Shown here one piece after another: positions 1 to 5,578 of a stretch of 20,044 bases of DNA. This stretch comes from Desulfobacterales bacterium (GTDB lineage Bacteria; Desulfobacterota; Desulfobacteria; Desulfobacterales; C00003060), in contig DAOUTV010000005.1 in the NCBI GenBank assembly GCA_030668505.1, positions 1-20,044 of the forward strand, written 5' to 3'. Position 1 is the stretch's first letter, and each line of letters opens with the position of its first letter. The notes beneath the pieces are model-generated. The model worked only from the letters and a program-made list of their open reading frames with translations, was not told the DNA's origin and made no database searches. Made by a program: the position numbers and the translations under genes.

Positions 1-790
1 ACGACCGGATGGATATCATGATATTATAACACTCCTCTCTCGGATTGGTCTTTTCGATACCGTCGTACTGGCCTTTGATCAACCGTCCATAAGCGTCAAC
101 TGTTCTCACCCCAGGGTACCGGAAGACAGAAGCAATTTGGCATATAGGGCCGCCTCGCTTTTTTTTGATGCCCTGTCAAGCCACGATGGAGTGGCTATTT
201 TTATTGACAAGGTGATACCTGTTGCTGCGGGCCTTGGTGGTGGCAGCAGCAATGCTGCTGCAGTGCTGATGGGGCTGAACCAGTACTATGGGTTTCCTTT
301 CAAGGACGGGGAACTCTTGGCAATGGCAGTTAAGGTTGGAGCCGATGTTCCCTTTTTTTTGTTTAGGCATGTGGCAATTGCCCGTGGGATTGGGAATCGT
401 TTGGAGGTGTATGAAGGTCTACCGCCCCTATCTGTGCTCTTGGTATGTCCGAGATTTGAGGTGCCTACGGCTTGGGTTTATGAGAACTTGAATTTAACAT
501 TGACAAATCGGGAAAAAAAATTCAAAATTATAAGGTTTGATCAGGATTTTCCCAGCGTTAAAAGTTCTTTTTTTAATGATTTAGAGCAAGTAACAATTGG
601 GAAGTTTCCGGAGATAAAGACCATCAAGGAGACCCTGCTCGATCTCGGCGCCGAAATAGCTCTTATGTCCGGGAGCGGGCCAAGTGTGTTTGGCCTCTTC
701 AAGGATGCGCAGCAGGCTACAAAGGCGACTCACAGCATAACACACCGAGGAAGATGGAAAACATTTCTGGTGGAATTTTTGCTTCCCTGA
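1..790 (+). CDS. ispE: 4-diphosphocytidyl-2-C-methyl-D-erythritol kinase, 5' end outside window
   Basis: This enzyme phosphorylates the 2-hydroxyl of CDP-methylerythritol with ATP in the cytoplasmic MEP isoprenoid pathway. The reading frame is open from base 2: the first visible residues are RPDGYHDI, matching the conserved N-terminal RxDGYH motif of IspE, so only about 20-25 residues are missing. The GHMP-kinase ATP-binding glycine loop PVAAGLGGGSSNAAA is encoded near 208-255, and the C-terminal motif MSGSGPSVFGLF near 666-701. About 262 residues are visible against a family length of roughly 280-290. A TTG at 137 could be mistaken for the start, but the frame continues upstream with conserved family sequence. 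It stops 9 bases before tRNA-Gln. The ispE/tRNA/prs/rplY order is common in deltaproteobacteria, as far as I recall. Confidence 0.95.
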   Translation, partial: RPDGYHDIITLLSRIGLFDTVVLAFDQPSISVNCSHPRVPEDRSNLAYRAASLFFDALSSHDGVAIFIDKVIPVAAGLGGGSSNAAAVLMGLNQYYGFPFKDGELLAMAVKVGADVPFFLFRHVAIARGIGNRLEVYEGLPPLSVLLVCPRFEVPTAWVYENLNLTLTNREKKFKIIRFDQDFPSVKSSFFNDLEQVTIGKFPEIKTIKETLLDLGAEIALMSGSGPSVFGLFKDAQQATKATHSITHRGRWKTFLVEFLLP

Positions 791-799
791 CAAGCTTGC

Positions 800-874
800 T
801 GGGGTGTCGTCAAGTGGTAAGACACAGGATTTTGGTTCCTGCATTCGGAGGTTCGAATCCTCCCACCCCAGCCA
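800..874 (+). tRNA. tRNA-Gln (anticodon UUG)
   Basis: Cloverleaf read by eye. The acceptor arm TGGGGTG (800-806) pairs with CACCCCA (864-870), followed by discriminator G and an encoded CCA (872-874). The T-arm is GGAGGTTCGAATCCTCC. The anticodon loop TTTTGGT carries TTG, which decodes CAA/CAG glutamine. The U1-A72 acceptor pair is typical of bacterial tRNA-Gln. It lies between ispE and prs and is probably co-transcribed with ispE. Confidence 0.95.
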
Positions 875-905
875 CAATTGACATGCTATTCGGCCGTTAT
901 TATTT

Positions 906-1034
906 CTAGGCAACATCTTGAGATCTTTGGAAAATTGTTATTTTTTCGTGATGCGGCGCCAGGCTTCGAATTTTGCACGCAGTGCCTCTTTTCAAGCCGT
1001 CAGGTGCAACCTTTGCGCTATCCTCGAAATACAT
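906..1034 (-). CDS. possible small protein, 42 codons, unrecognised
   Basis: On the minus strand an ATG at 1034 is preceded by GGAG at a 9-nt spacing and opens a 42-codon frame ending in TAG at 906. The product is hydrophilic and basic, begins MYFEDSAKVAPDG, contains one Cys (TACKIRSLAPHHEK) and has no membrane segment or signal peptide. I recognise no family. The start codon lies inside a perfect 7-bp dyad (1028-1042). It could be a real small gene, a dispersed repeat that happens to be open, or a gene fragment. The shape of the ribosome-binding site is the only positive evidence. Confidence 0.25.
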   Translation of the reverse strand: MYFEDSAKVAPDGLKRGTACKIRSLAPHHEKITIFQRSQDVA

Positions 1035-1148
1035 AATGTATTACTCCGGTTAAATTTTTTCCTTCCTTGCCTGGCAAAAATTTTCCGTTTTTCAAAGGTC
1101 TCCCTTTGTAAAACGTTTTCGCCGGAGGCGGATTCAAGGCCAAGCCTT

Positions 1149-1182
1149 TCAAAGCTGAAAGCTCAAGGCTCAAAGCTGAAAG
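1149..1182. repeat. 13-bp direct repeat
   Basis: TCAAAGCTGAAAG occurs at 1149-1161 and again at 1170-1182, separated by 8 bases that partly repeat the pattern (CTCAAGGC). It is low-complexity intergenic sequence, of the kind that gives SKLKAQGSKLK-like spurious translations. Confidence 0.8.
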
Positions 1183-1209
1183 GATTTTAACGCTCAGCGT
1201 CGACAATAT

Positions 1210-1239
1210 TTGGCTGACGCAGAGTTTGGACACAATAAT
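1210..1239 (+). promoter_or_regulatory. weak promoter-like pair upstream of prs
   Basis: TTGGCT (1210-1215) and AATAAT (1234-1239) are spaced by 18 bp, 38 bp upstream of the prs start. The match to sigma70 consensus is mediocre, and read-through from ispE/tRNA-Gln is an alternative. Confidence 0.2.
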
Positions 1240-1276
1240 GATATTTTTAAAAGTTTTTCATGTGTGGGGGTAACTA

Positions 1277-2215
1277 ATGCATAGGCTTGTTCTGTTTGCT
1301 GGAAGCTCTAATCCCGAATTAGCTCAGGCTATTTGCCGCCATATCGACATTAGGTTGGGTGATGCCCGAGTGCAAACGTTCAGTGATGGTGAAATTCGGG
1401 TAGAAATCATGGAAAACGTGCGCGGCAAAGACGTTTTTATCTTACAGTCCACCTGCGCCCCTGTAAATGACCATTTGGTGGAACTTCTGCTAATGATTGA
1501 TGCCTTCAAGCGCTCATCGGCGCAGAGGATTACGGCAGTCGTTCCTTATTTCGGGTATGCACGACAGGACAAAAAGGTGGTACCGCGAGTACCTATTAGC
1601 GCAAGACTGGTGGCTGACCTCATTACGGCAGCCGGTGCCAACCGCGTGATTACCATGGATCTCCATGCCGGCCAAATACAGGGTTTTTTCAATATTCCAG
1701 TGGACAACCTCTTTGCAGCACCCGTTCTCTTGGAATATATCAAAGAGAGTTTTAACAATGACACGGTCATTGTTTCTCCGGATGCTGGGGGCGTGGAAAG
1801 GGCTAGGGCCTTTGCAAAGCGTCTTGATACCCAGCTGGCCATCATCGATAAAAGGCGTGCAGCGCCGAACCAGTCCGAGGCCATGAATGTGGTGGGCGAT
1901 GTTGAAGGAAAGATAGCTATCATCTTGGATGATATGGTTGACACTGCAGGAACCCTGTGCCAAGCAGCCGGGGCCTTGAAGGATCGCGGCGCTTTGGAGG
2001 TTTATGCTTGCTGTGCTCATGCTGTCTTGTCGGGTCCTGCTGTGCAGCGGATCGGTGATTCGGACATTAAAACCGTTGTTGTTACCAACTCGATCCCATT
2101 GAGTAAAAAGGCCCAGGAGAGCGACAATATCCGCGTATTGTCCGTCTCCAAGCTTTTGGCAGAGGCGATTCATCGCTGCCATACCGGCAGTTCGGTCAGC
2201 TCACTGTTCGTGTAG
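1277..2215 (+). CDS. prs: ribose-phosphate pyrophosphokinase (PRPP synthetase)
   Basis: Makes 5-phosphoribosyl-1-pyrophosphate from ribose-5-phosphate and ATP for purine, pyrimidine, histidine, tryptophan and NAD synthesis; cytoplasmic hexamer. The 312 residues match the usual class I length of about 310-320. Visible motifs are the N-terminal FAGSSNPELA, the metal/ATP-binding DLHAGQIQGFFNIPVDNL near residues 128-145, and the PRPP loop IAIILDDMVDTAGTL near residues 213-227. The ATG at 1277 follows a GGGGG purine run. The gene is 44 bp upstream of rplY, giving the frequent bacterial prs-rplY-pth arrangement. No anomaly seen. Confidence 0.97.
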   Translation: MHRLVLFAGSSNPELAQAICRHIDIRLGDARVQTFSDGEIRVEIMENVRGKDVFILQSTCAPVNDHLVELLLMIDAFKRSSAQRITAVVPYFGYARQDKKVVPRVPISARLVADLITAAGANRVITMDLHAGQIQGFFNIPVDNLFAAPVLLEYIKESFNNDTVIVSPDAGGVERARAFAKRLDTQLAIIDKRRAAPNQSEAMNVVGDVEGKIAIILDDMVDTAGTLCQAAGALKDRGALEVYACCAHAVLSGPAVQRIGDSDIKTVVVTNSIPLSKKAQESDNIRVLSVSKLLAEAIHRCHTGSSVSSLFV

Positions 2216-2259
2216 CCGCGGAATTGTTAATTTAACAACAAAATCAAGGAGGAAGCTCA

Positions 2260-2916
2260 TTGGAAGTATTTGATCTAAAAATCACTCAACGAAATACCTT
2301 CGGCAAGAGCCCGGCTCGGGCACTCAGACGGAAAGGCCTTATCCCGGGCGTGCTCTACGGCCCAAAAAGAGACTCCGTGCCCCTTACCATCTCCCCGCTC
2401 GATCTGGATAAGATCTACAAGGATAGCGGAACTGAACGTGTCGTTTTAAACCTTAAAATTGACAACGGCGGAACCCAGGACGTTACAGTGGTGGTAAAAG
2501 AGATGCAGGTCGCTCCTGTGACGGGGCAATATCTTCATATTGATTTTTACGAAATATCTTTGGATGAAGAGATTGTGGTGAATGTGCCGGTCGAGGTCAC
2601 TGGGAGGTCAAAGGGCGTTGAGCGCGGAGGCTTTTTGCAAGTGGTGCGCCATCAACTTGAGATATCCTGTGTCCCTACGGACATGCCCGATAAGATCGAA
2701 GTCGATGTGACAAACCTCGACATAGGGGACTCCATTCACATTGGAGACCTTGATCTGGGGGATAAGGTGAAGGTGTTAGCTGACACAGTCCTTACCGTGG
2801 TCACGGTTGTGCCGCCCACTGTGGAAGAAGAAGAGGTTCCTGAAGAGGAACTGGAAGAGGCTGAAGAGACTCCGGCCGAGGAGGACGAAGCTGGAGGAGA
2901 AACGGCCGATAAGTAG
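2260..2916 (+). CDS. rplY: 50S ribosomal protein L25 / Ctc (TL5) family
   Basis: 5S-rRNA-binding protein of the large ribosomal subunit. The 218-residue form is the long two-domain CTC/TL5 type: an N-terminal L25 barrel (about residues 1-95, including GKSPARALRRKGLIPGVLYG) and a C-terminal beta domain (about 96-190, with ISLDEEIVVNVPVEVTGRSKGVERGG). It ends in a strongly acidic Glu-rich tail typical of the family. The start is TTG at 2260, fixed by a strong AAGGAGG Shine-Dalgarno about 8 bases upstream; no ATG near the N-terminus fits better. pth follows after 7 bp, suggesting co-translation. Confidence 0.96.
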   Translation: MEVFDLKITQRNTFGKSPARALRRKGLIPGVLYGPKRDSVPLTISPLDLDKIYKDSGTERVVLNLKIDNGGTQDVTVVVKEMQVAPVTGQYLHIDFYEISLDEEIVVNVPVEVTGRSKGVERGGFLQVVRHQLEISCVPTDMPDKIEVDVTNLDIGDSIHIGDLDLGDKVKVLADTVLTVVTVVPPTVEEEEVPEEELEEAEETPAEEDEAGGETADK

Positions 2917-2923
2917 CGTTTAA

Positions 2924-3541
2924 ATGCCGAAGAATCGGTTTCGCCTGATCGTTGGCCTGGGGAACCCCGGGGAAGAATACCGCCTGACCCGGCACAACAT
3001 TGGGTTTATGGTCGTTGATCGGCTGGCCTCCAAGCACCGCATATTGGCGAACAAACGGAAGTTTGGCGCCGTTTATGGTCTTGGGAGAGTGGACGGGCGT
3101 TCTGTGATCCTTGCCAAGCCCATGACCTTTATGAATATGAGTGGGCCGGCAGTTCGGAACCTGGCCCATTTTTTCAAGGTGGATACAAAAGACCTCTTGG
3201 TGATTCACGACGACATAGACCTTGTGTTTGGAAAAATAAAGATCAAGCGAAAAGGAGGGGACGGAGGACATAATGGTCTTAAGTCTCTAATAGAAGCCAT
3301 TGGGAACGGCACATTTGCCCGCGTTCGTATTGGCATTGGCCGTCCGGATACCAAGCAAGATGTGAAAGGATACGTGCTGAACAAATTTGACGCACAACAG
3401 GAGACGGTCTTGGACGAAGTAATCACCATGGCACAAGGTGCCGTGGTGACAATCCTGTTGAAAGGCGTAACAGAGGGGATGAACCGTTTTAGCAGGAAGG
3501 AAGTCGGACTAAATGGCCAAATACGAAAAAGTGGGTTTTGA
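2924..3541 (+). CDS. pth: peptidyl-tRNA hydrolase
   Basis: Recycles peptidyl-tRNAs dropped from stalled ribosomes by hydrolysing the ester bond. 205 residues, slightly longer than the usual 185-195. The start LIVGLGNPGEEYRLTRHNIGF contains the catalytic His (about residue 24). The substrate-binding Asn lies in TFMNMSG (about 71), the catalytic Asp in VIHDDIDL (about 96), and GGDGGHNGLKSL carries the conserved Asn (about 117). It begins 7 bp after rplY; the ribosome-binding site is weak, so translational coupling to rplY is likely. The C-terminal basic tail after about residue 190 is not conserved in the family as I know it. Confidence 0.96.
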   Translation: MPKNRFRLIVGLGNPGEEYRLTRHNIGFMVVDRLASKHRILANKRKFGAVYGLGRVDGRSVILAKPMTFMNMSGPAVRNLAHFFKVDTKDLLVIHDDIDLVFGKIKIKRKGGDGGHNGLKSLIEAIGNGTFARVRIGIGRPDTKQDVKGYVLNKFDAQQETVLDEVITMAQGAVVTILLKGVTEGMNRFSRKEVGLNGQIRKSGF

Positions 3542-3567
3542 GTTGATTCTTGGGCGGAAAAATGGTA

Positions 3568-3588
3568 TTGTTACAAAATATTGTACAA
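3568..3588. promoter_or_regulatory. twin TTGT(T)ACAA dyads upstream of carD
   Basis: Between pth and carD, TTGTTACAA (3568-3576) and TTGTACAA (3581-3588) form two short self-complementary sites about 50-65 bp before the carD start. The arrangement looks operator-like. TTGTAC (3581-3586) could also act as a poor -35 with an AATCTT-like -10 17 bp downstream. No regulator can be assigned. Confidence 0.3.
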
Positions 3589-3634
3589 ATTTAACGACTT
3601 CTAAATCTTAATCTTAAAAAACGGTTTTCCCCAA

Positions 3635-4120
3635 ATGTTTAAAGTTGGAGACTTGGCAGTTTATCCGGCCCAAGGTGTCGGGCGCATCGAGGCTATTGAG
3701 ACGCGAGAGATCTCAGGGCAAAAGCTAGATTATTATATCATGAAGATCCTCGAAAACAACATGACCATCATGATACCTGTAAATAACGTAGAGTCTGTAG
3801 GCGTACGGGATATCATCGATAACGAAGAGGTAGCAAAAGTTTATGCTATCATGAAGAAAAGAGATATTCCAGCGGACAATCAGACCTGGAACCGTCGGTA
3901 CCGTGAGTACATGGATAAGATCAAGACGGGATCAGTCTATGATGTAGCGGAGGTACTCAGAGACCTGTACCTGTTGAAGGTAGATAAAGAGCTCTCTTTT
4001 GGTGAACGTAAAATGCTTGACACTGCACAAAGTCTTCTGCTCACAGAACTCTCCATTGCTAAGAAAACCGACGAAAACGCCATCATGTCCGATATAAAGG
4101 CTATATTCAACCTGGAATAG
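3635..4120 (+). CDS. carD: CarD/CdnL-family RNA polymerase-binding transcription regulator
   Basis: Members bind the RNA polymerase beta subunit and upstream promoter DNA and stabilise open complexes, notably at rRNA promoters. The 161-residue protein has the RNAP-interaction Tudor-like domain at about 1-60, starting MFKVGDLAVYPAQGVGRIEAIE. A helical C-terminal DNA-binding domain follows at about 65-160, with the conserved W and RRYREYMDKIKTGSVYDVAEVLRDL. Length and order match CarD/CdnL proteins. The start ATG at 3635 lacks a strong Shine-Dalgarno but begins exactly at the conserved domain. The stop codon TAG lies inside the left copy of a 14-bp direct repeat that flanks the downstream palindromic element. 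Confidence 0.93.
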   Translation: MFKVGDLAVYPAQGVGRIEAIETREISGQKLDYYIMKILENNMTIMIPVNNVESVGVRDIIDNEEVAKVYAIMKKRDIPADNQTWNRRYREYMDKIKTGSVYDVAEVLRDLYLLKVDKELSFGERKMLDTAQSLLLTELSIAKKTDENAIMSDIKAIFNLE

Positions 4121-4134
4121 TCAGGGCTCCATCA

Positions 4135-4156
4135 TTCACGAAGGTAGTCCCGTGAA
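4135..4156 (+). terminator. hairpin after carD, no T-run
   Basis: TTCACG (4135-4140) pairs with CGTGAA (4151-4156), with an inner GG/CC pair. It lies 15 bp after the carD stop. There is no downstream T-run, so it is at best a weak or Rho-assisted terminator, or an mRNA 3'-end stabiliser. Confidence 0.25.
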
Positions 4157-4189
4157 ATCATAGAGATTGTCGCCGGATCGATTTTTGAT

Positions 4190-4370
4190 AAATTCGAAAT
4201 TCGAAGCACGAAATCCGAAACAAATCCCAATGACCAAAGCACCAAATTCAAAAACACAAGCATATTTGCGACATTTCAGCTACTTACTGACAATGAAGTG
4301 CGATGTTTTGGTCATTTTGTATTCGAATTTTGAACATTGTTTCGAGTTTCGATATTCGGATTTCGAATTT
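4190..4370. repeat. 181-bp imperfect inverted repeat
   Basis: AAATTCGAAAT (4190-4200) is matched by its exact reverse complement at 4360-4370, and ATGACCAAA (4230-4238) by TTTGGTCAT (4307-4315). Between these anchors the arms align with small gaps (TTCGAA/CGAAAC-type units). The transcript could fold into one long hairpin. Its translation reads FEFRYSDFEF-like, a pattern I associate with dispersed intergenic repeats rather than proteins; that recollection is unverified. Confidence 0.8.
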
Positions 4371-4445
4371 AAGACGTCGCAACTCCTTCTAATTTGGGGA
4401 AACTCGAAAGACTTTGACGTTTCCCTGCTGGAATAGTCAGGAGGC

Positions 4446-5399
4446 GTGCCTGTTCTTAGTTTTACAGTGACTGAATCAGAGGTTGGTCACCGGCTTGATA
4501 CGGTCATTGTTGCGCGCTTGTCTACCATTTCCCGCTCCCGCGCGAGCCGGTTAATTCATACCGGTCACATCACAGTCAATGGTTTCATCAAGAAACCCGG
4601 ATATCTAACCAAGCCCGGCGATGTTGTCCGATCTGAGATCCCTTCCCCAGAGCCCATCAAATGTAGGCCTGAGGCGATCCCCCTTTCTGTTCTACACGAA
4701 GACCGGGATGTGATCGTTTTGAACAAAGCTCCCGGGTTTGTGGTTCATCCTGGTGCCGGACACAATAGCAGGACACTTGTGAATGCGTTGCTCTCTTACT
4801 GTCCGGATCTTGAAGGGATTGGCGGCAGTATTCGCCCAGGCATAGTCCATCGTCTTGATAAGGACACCTCTGGAACCCTGGTGGTGGCAAAAAACGACAT
4901 GGCCCACCAGAGTCTAAGCCGCCAATTCAAGATGCGGGAGGTTCGCAAGTTATACCTGGCTCTCGTTTACGGAGAGGTGAAGCTGCCGGCAGGGGTGATC
5001 GACTTTCCAATAGGGCGTCATCCAACAGATCGAAAGAAAATGTCTATTCGGAGCCCTCGGAGTCGTCCCACTGAGACTCGCTGGAAGGTCAGAGAGGCGT
5101 TTTCCGGCGTCACACTTCTTGAAATCGATTTGAGGACCGGACGCACCCACCAAGTTCGTGTCCACTGCGCGGCCATAGGCCATCCAGTAGTAGGAGACGT
5201 TACATACGGAGGCAAAAGAAGGTGGAAAGACCTTGCCCGAGGTCCTAAGCAAGATGTCCTAAGAGAAATACGCCGGCAGATGCTTCACGCCTGGCAACTT
5301 AGCTTTGTGCATCCACGGACGGGTCAATCGATGAACTTTGAATCGCCTCTCCCCAAGGATATGGCTTCTGTGTTAGACGCCATGCGCACCTTCCTGTGA
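4446..5399 (+). CDS. rluD: RluA/RluD-family 23S rRNA pseudouridine synthase
   Basis: Isomerises uridines to pseudouridine in large-subunit rRNA. The 317 residues contain an N-terminal S4 RNA-binding domain (about 14-62, GHRLDTVIVARLSTISRSRA) and the RluA catalytic domain. The signature HRLDKDTSG has the catalytic Asp at about 138, followed by RKLYLALVYG and the RTGRTHQVRVHCAAIGHPVVGD motif. The start is taken as GTG 4446. AGGAGG lies only one base upstream, so the start is uncertain; GTG 4467 is an alternative but would trim the conserved N-terminus. Exact uridine targets cannot be told from sequence, so RluD rather than RluA/C is inferred from length and the S4 domain. Convergent with the rnf operon. 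Confidence 0.92.
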   Translation: MPVLSFTVTESEVGHRLDTVIVARLSTISRSRASRLIHTGHITVNGFIKKPGYLTKPGDVVRSEIPSPEPIKCRPEAIPLSVLHEDRDVIVLNKAPGFVVHPGAGHNSRTLVNALLSYCPDLEGIGGSIRPGIVHRLDKDTSGTLVVAKNDMAHQSLSRQFKMREVRKLYLALVYGEVKLPAGVIDFPIGRHPTDRKKMSIRSPRSRPTETRWKVREAFSGVTLLEIDLRTGRTHQVRVHCAAIGHPVVGDVTYGGKRRWKDLARGPKQDVLREIRRQMLHAWQLSFVHPRTGQSMNFESPLPKDMASVLDAMRTFL

Positions 5400-5467
5400 A
5401 CAGTAGGCCCGACACTGACAACCTGCAACCCGCAAGCCCTTTTTCTTGATTCTGAGCCCTGTCTCTT

Positions 5468-5500
5468 CCCCCTTTTGCAAAGGGGGACTGAGGGGGATTT
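5468..5500. repeat. short REP-like hairpin
   Basis: CCCCCTTT (5468-5475) pairs with AAAGGGGG (5479-5486), followed by a second G-rich block (AGGGGGA, 5491-5497). It sits in the convergent gap between rluD and rnfB. Confidence 0.7.
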
Positions 5501-5511
5501 CTACGAAAGCC

Positions 5512-5553
5512 AAAAAAAATCCGCCAGCCCAATTTGGGCAGACGGACTTTTTT
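5512..5553. terminator. bidirectional Rho-independent terminator
   Basis: TCCGCC-A-GCCCAA (5520-5532) pairs imperfectly with TTGGGC-A-GACGGA (5534-5546). It is flanked by eight A on the left (5512-5519) and a CTTTTTT run on the right (5547-5553), so a T-run follows the stem on either strand. It would terminate rluD (plus) and the rnf operon (minus), whose last stop is 26 bp away. Confidence 0.8.
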
Positions 5554-5578
5554 AGGATAATCCCTATTCTGTTGCTAA

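Larger units (their letters stand above)
875..1276. other. 402-bp intergenic stretch between tRNA-Gln and prs
   Basis: No recognisable protein family or RNA gene is visible. It holds a possible short minus-strand ORF (906-1034), a perfect 7-bp dyad AATACAT-A-ATGTATT (1028-1042), a small CAAAGG/CCTTTG hairpin (1093-1108), a 13-bp direct repeat (1149-1182) and a weak promoter-like pair before prs. Overlapping longer plus- and minus-strand ORFs (918-1190, 1018-1233) show no conserved motif, and their 'SKLKAQGSKLK'-like translation is simply the repeat. Confidence 0.6.
4112..4441. mobile_element. candidate MITE-like insertion bounded by 14-bp direct repeats
   Basis: CTGGAATAGTCAGG occurs at 4112-4125 (over the carD stop) and identically at 4428-4441 (just before rluD). 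The 302 bases between them carry a long imperfect palindrome and no recognisable gene. An 89-codon ORF at 4167-4436 is explained by the palindrome. The repeat pair reads naturally as duplicated target DNA: collapsing it would put the carD stop 9 bases from the rluD start. Caveat: the palindrome arms do not reach the direct repeats, and 14 bp is long for a transposase-type duplication. Confidence 0.45.

Noticed and set aside
137..790. ispE starting at TTG 137
   Set aside because: The frame is open from base 2 and encodes the conserved IspE N-terminal RPDGYH region.
918..1190. 90-codon plus-strand ORF before prs
   Set aside because: Covers several repeats, has no Shine-Dalgarno and no conserved motif.
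4167..4436. 89-codon ORF between carD and rluD
   Set aside because: It is the translation of the palindromic repeat plus a copy of the carD 3' end; no ribosome-binding site or family motif.
5468..5500. CRISPR-like repeat
   Set aside because: Single palindrome with no regularly spaced copies; no CRISPR array is visible anywhere in the window.
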